37,638 nucleotides of DNA, taken from an uncultured Saprospiraceae bacterium. GTDB taxonomy: Bacteria; Bacteroidota; Bacteroidia; Chitinophagales; Saprospiraceae. The DNA is taken from positions 1 to 37,638 of the forward strand of contig CALLVC010000156.1 in the NCBI GenBank assembly GCA_938010785.1. Reading direction: 5' to 3'. The notes below the pieces were generated by a model. That model did no database searches. It was not told the origin of the DNA and saw only the letters and a program-made list of their open reading frames with translations. Positions 33,201-37,638 of the stretch are shown here, piece after piece. Numbering within the stretch: position 1 is the first letter of the stretch; the number at the start of each line of letters is the position of its first letter. The position numbers were made by a program, and so were the translations under genes.

Positions 33201-33435
33201 TCCTGTCGAAGAGATTGTACATGTTCATTTGAAGCCCTTTTTGGGTAAAGCAATCGACCTAAGAATTTATAACTCATATGGGCAGTTAGTGAAGGAAAGT
33301 AAGTTGCAGAATGTTCAGATGCCTACTCTTAGTTTTGATATGGGAAATGAACAGAATGGTATGTATTATTTATATATTAAATCAAAAGGAAGAAAAGATA
33401 TAGGTAAGAAATTTATTCTTAATAGGGATTATTGA
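27244..33435 (+). CDS. Giant T9SS-exported protein: sugar-dehydrogenase propeller, PKD, PA14, Ig-like repeats, GEVED
   Basis: The 2,063-residue protein starts at the ATG at 27244, which opens a signal peptide (MNKAFFDIGKTYPLLLLLLV, ending VFAQ). A TTG start at 27190 would precede the signal and is not used. Residues 35-480 are a PQQ-type glucose/sorbosone dehydrogenase propeller with GLIGFALDPNF, His183 of HGAGQIIFGTDG, SGKILRIDP and IGIRNPYRIA. PKD spans about 483-573, with a related Ig-like domain to 678. PA14 spans 767-920 and suggests sugar binding. Seven Ig-like repeats of about 85 residues (SGLPVxFSIxSGPAxV) lie at about 680-765, 926-1010, 1110-1455 (four) and 1623-1706. GEVED domains lie at about 1468-1614 and 1720-1870. 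A T9SS type A sorting domain covers about 1978-2063 (LFPNPVEE). It should be cell-surface or released. It follows the megasynthase by 252 bases on the same strand, but a functional link is not shown. That gap holds only a short palindrome (27169-27184). Confidence 0.92.
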   Translation: MNKAFFDIGKTYPLLLLLLVIIFYSPKLVFAQPNGFSDELVIDGWSQAVGVTFDENGRMYVWEKGGKVWAVENGVKTSEPLIDISEEVGNWRDFGLIGFALDPNFLNNGYIYLWYVVDRHHLLNFGTPNYNANASSEKEATIARLTRYTANSANNFMTADYSSRKILIGESKSSGPPILHESHGAGQIIFGTDGTLMVTVGDGASYANPVDEGSHPATYYQQALNDGIITPAQNIGAYRCQSLNNLSGKILRIDPETGNGVPSNPYFQSNNPRSPQSRTWSIGIRNPYRIALKPETGSHNATDGNPGTFFFGDVGWSTWEDLNVVEKAGQNFGWPIYEGINQKAGYNNPIYAISDAEYVRPKVDWRHGADQARAYVNNQITNIGNGIVSGKQFRGNSSTGGVWYTGDDFPEGYRNTYFHADYSAGWIRNFGFDDNNNPTFVNDFKLNAGAVVFLNTSPIEDGLYYVRYPNQIRRITYTGNSNKQPIAIVEMDRNYGSSPLTVKFDASQSFDPEFSPLSFLWDFGGNVTSTKANPTILFEASSTAPKTYPVRLSVTDEQGATTEKIIPISLNNSPPIIVSTSIDNTNSFSADNGATFNLNAIVTDNEHNGQLKYEWQTALFHNGHSHAEPIDNNPSTTTALSPIDCDGSSYWFRVTLKVTDPEGLFTTFQKDIFPDCQGLPQTINYAPIADQSITAGDIVLNATATSGLPVSMYLLEGPAVIFGNKIVPSGFPGKVTIRATQGGNEVYQPANPIESSFNIVLPTNASCRAEGLISRDIWNGGGRNTINDIPVNAAPNETNTLTSFEVTPFTAIDNAQRVRGFICPPATGLYTFWIASDDDSQLWLSTNGNPKNRRLIANVKGNTQANQWNKYATQQSEPIFLVAGNQYYIESLMNGGGHLSAGWKMPDNSLDRPISGEYLSTYKDKQEQTITFFGIPDKLTNDPAFTVGAVANSDLPVDFSIVSGPATVSGTTVTLTGAVGTVIIRAKQNGNDQFLAASSVERRFEVIALPTLPSVTITSPSNRSSFTENSINVQYFLSGNLVFHDADHLLVSLDNQPTVDVHTLSGVYALNNLTEGEHTLKMQLADSNHRPFANPEATAFISFSIIPSEKEQTINFFPISDKLTTTIPFSISASATSGLPVTLRVASGPASMSGNTISLNGTTGIVVIEASQNGNEAYKPAESVRQSFVVSEPAIERLSQTISFDPIFNKFTTDPPFEVNVSASSGLPIDLMIESGPATVEGKKITLTGVPGTVVIRANQAGNTQYKRAISFGRSFSVSEKIKQNQTISFHPIFNKKADDAAFSISASSSSGLPVKFSILSGPASVNESTVTLNGTAGTVIIRASQAGNEDYNAAVNYDRSFIVNPADVAKINQLINFSSISSKLTTNLPFSISASSSSGLPVSFSIVSGPASINGSTVTLNGTAGTVIVRASQSGNSEYLSAPNVDRPFNVVVPEVEEVSDDNSPADYCTLKSLFPWQEWIGQVIFGDLNNTSSKNIYKLYEEETLVQKGESYSLIVKPAFSWTQWDEYITVWIDYNGDGDFNDTGENIISTVSAAGLPQQTITGISVDVLIPTDAVVGKTRMRVAMQRESAAAACGTVNQGEVEDYILNIVEGNTTPISNEKQNQTINFPTIPDQLTSTTSITLNAVASSGLPVLYSILSGPASVNNNILTLTRNEGTVVVNAQQNGNNEFFAAQTMNRAFRVSAPSLLEDNEAPTIVDYCTAKGNFPWQEWISNVSLGTINHNSGKDGYGDFTNQHTTLNKGVSYDISVSPAFSWTQWDEYITVWIDFNQNGRFDDIGEEVLSGISIAGTAQSIPQTVSGTITIPQTAKDGETRMRVAMQQGLTANVCENFELGEVEDYTINIVGSNVVGNATGRAKQILTFSAYTDANQEVELEWISNGDMEADNYQIERSTDNFNFYKIKDTAPQSGTVDANFYTDVDETPLKGTTYYRIKQLNKNGSFKYSNAVTVDRAYGIEEFYLFPNPVEEIVHVHLKPFLGKAIDLRIYNSYGQLVKESKLQNVQMPTLSFDMGNEQNGMYYLYIKSKGRKDIGKKFILNRDY
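31088..31609 (+). repeat. Recently duplicated Ig-like repeat units inside the giant gene
   Basis: Repeats 5 and 6 of the Ig-like series are nearly the same at DNA level. A 34-base stretch at 31156-31189 recurs exactly at 31420-31453, 264 bases (88 codons) later. High identity continues through the GPASxN and GTAGTV segments. This points to recent tandem duplication or gene conversion. Confidence 0.75.
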
Positions 33436-33437
33436 TT

Positions 33438-33541
33438 ACCCCAAGTTGTGGACAATTGGTAGTACTCTTGATAGCTATCGAGAGTAGTCTGTCCTGTTCA
33501 GCGCCCTTTAGAGGTCGGTTACTTCTAATTTTGTGTCAATT
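33438..33541. mobile_element. Partial copy of the MITE-like family
   Basis: CCCAAGTTGTGGACAATTGG, starting three bases after the stop of the giant gene, matches the end of the 13733-13926 element. AGTCTGTCCTGTTCAGCG and CACTTCTAATTTTGTG-like sequence match the reverse complement of that element's right half. The other half is missing. The remainder of the 33436-33782 gap holds the terminator at 33730-33769 and no gene. Confidence 0.6.
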
Positions 33542-33729
33542 GCAGCCAATTAATGGAATTTTAGACATACTCTAATGGATAAAGGATGGTTTAATACTTT
33601 AAGACAAACTATTGAGAACCTACTTTAATACTTGCTAAAAAGAGGAGGAGAAGAATAAATATTATTAGGAATGTGAGTTATCGAGAAATGTACTTATACT
33701 ATAATCTGATGATTATTCTCAGCTTTATA

Positions 33730-33769
33730 AAGCAGAGAGGAAAACTAAATTTATTCCTCTCTGCTTTTT
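33730..33769. terminator. Bidirectional terminator after tpiA
   Basis: A 13-base perfect stem AAGCAGAGAGGAA/TTCCTCTCTGCTT surrounds an 11-base loop. It is followed by T-runs on the plus strand and by TTTAT on the minus strand, 14 bases after the tpiA stop. It can also stop plus-strand transcripts from the giant gene. Confidence 0.88.
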
Positions 33770-33782
33770 CGAATACGCTATT

Positions 33783-34541
33783 TTAGCTAAAACTGTTAAT
33801 GATTTGTAAAAAATCATCTGGCTTTAGAGACGCTCCACCAACTAATCCACCATCTACATCAGGTTGACTGAAAATTTCTTTAGCATTAGCAGGTTTGACG
33901 CTACCACCATATAAAATGCTTGTACCTTCAGCTATATCCGAACCATATTTATCCGCTAATAATTGGCGGATAGCTTTATGCATATCTTGTGCTTGTTGAG
34001 GAGATGCTGTAACACCTGTTCCAATTGCCCAAATTGGTTCATAGGCAATGACTATTTTGCTAAAAGCTTTCTTTTTAAGATGAAAAAGACTCTCTTCTAA
34101 TTGTTTTTTAACATGTGCTACGTGTGTACCTGCTTCTCTGATAGCAAGTGGCTCCCCACAACAGAAAATAGGAATTAAGCGCTTGCCTAAAACTGTATCT
34201 ACTTTGGCTGCTAATAGTTCATGACCTTCGTTAAAATATTCTCTTCTTTCAGAGTGGCCCAGAATAACATATTTGGCTCCAACTGATTTAATCATTTCTA
34301 CTGAAGTTTCTCCTGTATATGCTCCGCTTTTTTCTTGGTGACAATTTTGTGCAGCTACTTCTACATTAGGGACTTTTTTGACAATATTAGCGACTGCATT
34401 TAAATGTATCGCTGGCGTTCCTAAAATTACTAAGCTATCTGTGCTGGTCATACCTTTAGCAATTGCGGTTGCTAATGCTCTTCCTTCCTTATAGGTTTTA
34501 TTCATTTTCCAGTTACCTGCTGCTATTTGCTGTCTTTTCAT
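33783..34541 (-). CDS. tpiA: Triosephosphate isomerase
   Basis: This 252-residue enzyme has the normal length and all catalytic parts: AAGNWKMNK with Lys12, LGHSERREYF with His96, IAYEPIWAIGTG with Glu168, and the phosphate-binding ILYGGSVKPANA near the end. It interconverts dihydroxyacetone phosphate and glyceraldehyde 3-phosphate in glycolysis and gluconeogenesis, in the cytoplasm. It lies 15 bases after the DUF218 gene on the same strand, so the two are probably co-transcribed, ending at the terminator at 33730-33769. Confidence 0.97.
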   Translation of the reverse strand: MKRQQIAAGNWKMNKTYKEGRALATAIAKGMTSTDSLVILGTPAIHLNAVANIVKKVPNVEVAAQNCHQEKSGAYTGETSVEMIKSVGAKYVILGHSERREYFNEGHELLAAKVDTVLGKRLIPIFCCGEPLAIREAGTHVAHVKKQLEESLFHLKKKAFSKIVIAYEPIWAIGTGVTASPQQAQDMHKAIRQLLADKYGSDIAEGTSILYGGSVKPANAKEIFSQPDVDGGLVGGASLKPDDFLQIINSFS

Positions 34542-34556
34542 AACTTTTATTAATGG

Positions 34557-35207
34557 TTAAATGTTAATATTTATTTTTTTTCCTAAAAATTTAGGTTGTT
34601 TATTCAAAATAATAATATCCAAAATGGCTTTACATCTCGCCAAATATTCTCTAAGCATTGTTTTTAGACCAAGCCTAATACTTACATCTTTTGCATTATA
34701 AGCAACTGCTTTAATATTTCTATGATTAGCAATGAATAAAGCTCTATGATTGTGAAATTTTTGGGAAACAATGACTATCCGTTTTTGCCCAAATACTTCT
34801 TTACTTCGGACTACGGAATCAAGTGTCCTAAATCCTGCATAATCTAAAGTAATAGCATTCTTAGGAATACCTCTTTTTTCTAATGCTTGTTGCATTTCTT
34901 TAGGTTCGTTATAATTCTTTAACCTATTATCCCCACTAACTAATATGTGTTTGACTTTTTTGGCTTGGTAGAGCTTAGCGGCAGCTTCAATTCGATAATA
35001 GAAATAGGGGTTTTGATAACCGTTCACGGTATATTTTGAGGTGCCTAAAACTAAGGCGACATCATTTTGAGGTAACTTATTAATATTACTATATACTTGA
35101 TTTGCGGTACTTTTTTCTACCCAATAATTACAAGCCCATATAAAAAACAATAATAATAAAACTATTAATGCTCCAATGGTTAACCATTTTTTTGCTTTCA
35201 AGAACAT
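34557..35207 (-). CDS. DUF218 / SanA-YdcF-like membrane protein
   Basis: This 216-residue protein has one N-terminal membrane helix (about 9-27) and an extracytoplasmic DUF218 domain. Marks are DVALVLGTSKY, the basic YYRIEAAAKLYQAKKVKHIL, VSGDNRLKNYNEP, ITLDYAGFRTLDSVVRSKEV and IVSQKFHNHRALFIA. SanA of E. coli, the best-known relative, affects the envelope barrier and vancomycin sensitivity at high temperature; the reaction is unknown. It is the first gene of a likely pair with tpiA. No metabolic link between the two is obvious. Confidence 0.88.
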   Translation of the reverse strand: MFLKAKKWLTIGALIVLLLLFFIWACNYWVEKSTANQVYSNINKLPQNDVALVLGTSKYTVNGYQNPYFYYRIEAAAKLYQAKKVKHILVSGDNRLKNYNEPKEMQQALEKRGIPKNAITLDYAGFRTLDSVVRSKEVFGQKRIVIVSQKFHNHRALFIANHRNIKAVAYNAKDVSIRLGLKTMLREYLARCKAILDIIILNKQPKFLGKKININI

Positions 35208-35340
35208 AATTCAATACAACGCTATTTATTGGTTTTGGCTAAATAAGGCGCAAGGTAGGACAATTTTTAGTTTTGATAGGAAAAATTTAGCTGTTATTTT
35301 GAGTATTCTTAGCCGAATTTTTTAAGATAGGAGTTAAATA

Positions 35341-35376
35341 AAAAACCTAAATCAATGCCATTTCATTAATTTAGGT
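35341..35376 (-). terminator. Terminator of the SPOR-domain gene
   Basis: On the minus strand ACCTAAAT and ATTTAGGT (35376-35369 with 35352-35345) form an 8-base stem with a 16-base loop, followed by TTTTTATTT. It lies 30 bases after the stop codon at 35406. Confidence 0.75.
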
Positions 35377-35405
35377 CTCTTGTTATTTCTGTATTTTAAT
35401 ACATT

Positions 35406-36026
35406 TTATCTCTTTTCGTGCACATAGGCATCAATCCCTTTACTCTTTAATGTTTTAACCAATCTATTTGCTTCAGTAGAGCTAGTAAATCGATTAACTA
35501 TTAGTGAGGCATAAGCCGATTTATTAAACTTGCCAATTTCTGCATCTGCATATCCTAACTTTTTAAATTTCTTTAACTGGATTTCTGCATTTGCCTCTTG
35601 TTTGAAAGTGCCTGCTACTACTAAATACCTGCCATTTGTACTACTTGAACTACTATATGAACTAGGCGTAGCTGAAGAACTGCTACCATTATCCCCTGCT
35701 TCGTTATTTGCTGCTGCTTCGGCAGCTTCTGCCTCTGCTGCTGCTTGTGCTTTTGCTTTGTTTAAATCCGCTAAATCATCGATTGTTGGTTCATTAACTT
35801 CGTAGTTTGTTGAATCCGCATCATCTGGATATTCGTCGTCGTCGTATTCATCTTCTTCATCTAAGGTTGCTGTTTCACTATCACTTCCTTGGTTTAAAGT
35901 TTCGGCTACGGATGGACGATCAGGAGTTTGGTTGTTAATGTTATTCCAATTTTTTACAAAGAAAGAAATACCGAATAATACCAATAAGGCAATTAAGGCG
36001 CCGATTAACCAATCTGCTTTTCTCAT
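35406..36026 (-). CDS. SPOR-domain membrane protein
   Basis: This 206-residue protein has a membrane helix at about 6-26 (ADWLIGALIALLVLFGISFF), then a very acidic stretch (DEEDEYDDDEYPDDAD), an Ala/Glu-rich helix at about 90-112 and a Ser-rich linker. A C-terminal SPOR domain covers about 131-206 (GRYLVVAGTFKQEANAEIQL ending DAYVHEKR). SPOR domains bind peptidoglycan stripped of stem peptides, so a place at the division site is likely. The low-complexity part is probably an extended spacer through the periplasm. It stands alone. Confidence 0.9.
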   Translation of the reverse strand: MRKADWLIGALIALLVLFGISFFVKNWNNINNQTPDRPSVAETLNQGSDSETATLDEEDEYDDDEYPDDADSTNYEVNEPTIDDLADLNKAKAQAAAEAEAAEAAANNEAGDNGSSSSATPSSYSSSSSTNGRYLVVAGTFKQEANAEIQLKKFKKLGYADAEIGKFNKSAYASLIVNRFTSSTEANRLVKTLKSKGIDAYVHEKR

Positions 36027-36501
36027 AGTTATCTATTTAATGTGTAATGTGTAATTTTTAATATCTCTTCGCTATTTTATTAAAAGAATCGTTTTACAAG
36101 AAGCGAATTTTCTAAATAAAATGATTAATGTTTCTCGCAATTTAAAAATTAAAAAGAAATAATGCTTTAAAATTAATTAAAATCAATCGTAGTAATTACT
36201 TTTCTTTTATTTTATTCCCCGAGAACCCCTGCTTTCCTTAGGCTTTCCTATATTTTGGCTGAATAATATTTAAATTATAAATAATAATCACGTATTTAAA
36301 TTAAAAAATTATAATCTATAAAAACCTATTATTTAAGGAATTATGCCGTTTTGGTATGTTTTTTGCTGATTTTATATTGCAGTAATCTGCATTGTCCTAT
36401 TCTATTTATAATCCCTATTTTACAACAACATAGTACTTCTTTTAACAGACTAAGGAACGACTAACTAGTTTTGCTCGTTACCTAAAAAGAAAAACATCAT
36501 T
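36027..36501. other. 475-base AT-rich intergenic region, no gene seen
   Basis: It separates the divergent SPOR and M48-like genes, so it should hold both promoters. TAGTTTTG at 36466-36473 fits a -7 box for the M48-like gene but has no matching -33 element. I see no hairpin with a T-run, RNA gene or coding frame. Confidence 0.4.
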
Positions 36502-37344
36502 ATGCGCTATGGAATTAAGGGATTAACTTTTCTCCTTTTATCTTATTTTATCTTTACAGCTTCTACTTGTGTAGAGACTGTTGAACCTGGCCCTACTGCT
36601 GCGGATTTCACTAAAGAAAAACGAGAAAAATTAGGTGATTTGCTTAAGGAAACTATCGAGCAATCAACAGAATTTGATCTACTAGATAGACAATCTAAAA
36701 GGGATTCTGTTATTGTAAATTATTTACAAACGCTTTATGACCAAGCTACACAAGAAATTAGACCAGACCGATTATCTACGCCTTCTAATCGTTGGAATCC
36801 TGAGAGAGAATGGCAAGTTGTCGTTTTAAATGATGAAAAGCGTTATGCTTTTTCTTTGCCTGGTGGACACTTTTATGTTTCTACAGGATTTCTAGGTAGC
36901 TTAAGTAGAGGTTATGAAATATACTATATGATGGCTTTTGAAGCAGTCAATATTTCTGAACGCTATTTGATTGATAATTTAATTGCAGAATATAGTACTG
37001 CTACACTAATCGATATTATTGAAGCGGAAGAGGAATCAACTAACCCTTCTTTATCCGATATTGTTAAGTTATTGATAGAAGACATCGCTTTTAAAGATGA
37101 CGAAATTAAAGCAATAGACCAAAAAACAGGCGAGCTGATTTGTGAAACTTCTATTTTTGACCGTTTTGGTATCCAACCAATTCTGGAAATTATCTCATCC
37201 GATGCGCAAGAACAATATAGAGACACTCGACCTTCTTACGCAAATCGTGTAGAGTACATCAGTGAGTTAGCTATTGATGGTTGTGGAACAATTAAATCTA
37301 CGGGGCTTTACGAAAAAATGGTCTTGAAAAATTTACCTAAATAA
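36502..37344 (+). CDS. M48-like lipoprotein lacking the zinc motif
   Basis: The 280-residue protein begins with a secretion signal (MRYGIKGLTFLLLSYFIF) and a possible lipidated Cys23, though the lipobox is poor. The middle resembles the periplasmic M48 metallopeptidase core. WQVVVLNDEKRYAFSLPGGHFYVSTGFL corresponds to the usual stretch before the active-site helix, in which a Val-x-Asn-Ala-Phe-type motif leads into PGG and a YVSTGL-type segment. Where HExxH is expected, the sequence reads FEAVN (146-150): the Glu remains but both His are lost. A downstream Glu (YEIYYMM region or EAEEES) cannot restore zinc binding. If the relation is right, it is a non-catalytic pseudoprotease, perhaps a chaperone-like or scaffold lipoprotein. 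The family link is by eye only. Confidence 0.75.
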   Translation: MRYGIKGLTFLLLSYFIFTASTCVETVEPGPTAADFTKEKREKLGDLLKETIEQSTEFDLLDRQSKRDSVIVNYLQTLYDQATQEIRPDRLSTPSNRWNPEREWQVVVLNDEKRYAFSLPGGHFYVSTGFLGSLSRGYEIYYMMAFEAVNISERYLIDNLIAEYSTATLIDIIEAEEESTNPSLSDIVKLLIEDIAFKDDEIKAIDQKTGELICETSIFDRFGIQPILEIISSDAQEQYRDTRPSYANRVEYISELAIDGCGTIKSTGLYEKMVLKNLPK

Positions 37345-37345
37345 G

Positions 37346-37442
37346 CTAGTAGTACAGAACCCGAATGATTGCGTAGCGGGTAGGTTCATTCTGTTCCGTC
37401 GAAGGGCTTTAGTTCGAGAAACTACATAAAATACGCTACTAG
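37346..37442. mobile_element. Short derivative of the MITE-like family
   Basis: AGTAGTACAGAACCCGAATG and the following GCGTAGCGGGTAGGTTCATT match the left half of the 13733-13926 element with scattered changes. CTAGTAG (37346-37352) and CTACTAG (37436-37442) form short terminal inverted repeats, so it may be a shortened but complete unit. It starts one base after the M48-like stop codon. Confidence 0.55.
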
Positions 37443-37557
37443 TGTTCGACCAAACATGATTTGACGGGTAAAAAGTAACCACCAAATTCATTTGGCGGTA
37501 GGGCGAACGAAAAGTCAAAATCGTAATATATAAACCTTTGAAAAATTGATAGTCGAT

Positions 37558-37580
37558 GTTTGAAGATTGCATCTTCAAAC
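37558..37580. repeat. Perfect 10-base hairpin near the right edge
   Basis: GTTTGAAGAT (37558-37567) and ATCTTCAAAC (37571-37580) flank TGC. The GAAGAT-nnn-ATCTTC core is shared with the hairpin at 2291-2313. No T-run follows. The rest of the DNA to the right edge shows no gene. Confidence 0.45.
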
Positions 37581-37638
37581 CAATATTTTAGCAGTTTTTA
37601 ACTTTTATCAGTCGATTACATATTATAAAAACGACTTT

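Overview
The window is low-GC DNA from a member of the Bacteroidota. The signs are a type IX secretion (T9SS) sorting domain, OmpA proteins with thrombospondin type-3 or PD40 repeats, many lipoproteins, a DUF2147 protein, promoter-like TAnnTTTG boxes and little visible Shine-Dalgarno sequence. A Saprospiria-like lineage is a guess from gene style; the sequence itself does not fix the rank.

Layout. Positions 1-14,500 are ordinary chromosome: a TPR lipoprotein cut by the left edge, a lipoprotein SGNH esterase, a Crp/Fnr regulator, a TMTC-like membrane glycosyltransferase with TPRs, an OmpA/TSP3 porin-like protein, Obg GTPase, a small lipoprotein, CutC, a DUF2147-DgkA pair with overlapping stop and start, the peroxiredoxin Bcp, a TPR-PD40-OmpA protein and a YraN-type nuclease. 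Positions 14,557-26,991 are a compact biosynthetic locus: a 4'-phosphopantetheinyl transferase divergent from one 3,870-residue NRPS-PKS. I read the megasynthase as A-PCP-sulfotransferase-KS-AT-ACP-aminotransferase-C-A-PCP-TE. Positions 27,244-33,435 encode a 2,063-residue secreted protein: sugar-dehydrogenase propeller, PKD, PA14, seven Ig-like repeats, two GEVED domains and a T9SS tail. Positions 33,783-37,344 return to housekeeping: tpiA with a DUF218 protein, a SPOR-domain protein, and an M48-like lipoprotein that has lost its HExxH zinc motif.

How the locus may work. The PPTase would load phosphopantetheine on the three carrier domains. The first A domain would load an amino acid on PCP1. 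KS-AT-ACP would add one ketide unit. With no ketoreductase, the in-line PLP aminotransferase would turn the beta-ketone into a beta-amine, giving a beta,gamma-diamino acyl chain. C-A-PCP would add a second amino acid and TE would release the product. The sulfotransferase between PCP1 and KS is the unusual part and implies sulfation of the starter or an unknown role. No transporter, regulator or further tailoring gene is next to it.

Intergenic DNA is rich in palindromic, MITE-like repeats. One family has a full copy at 13,733-13,926 and partial copies near 33,440 and 37,350. Another, at 8,621-8,783, supplies the stop codon of the neighbouring lipoprotein gene. Short iterated repeats also sit in frame inside two linkers of the megasynthase.
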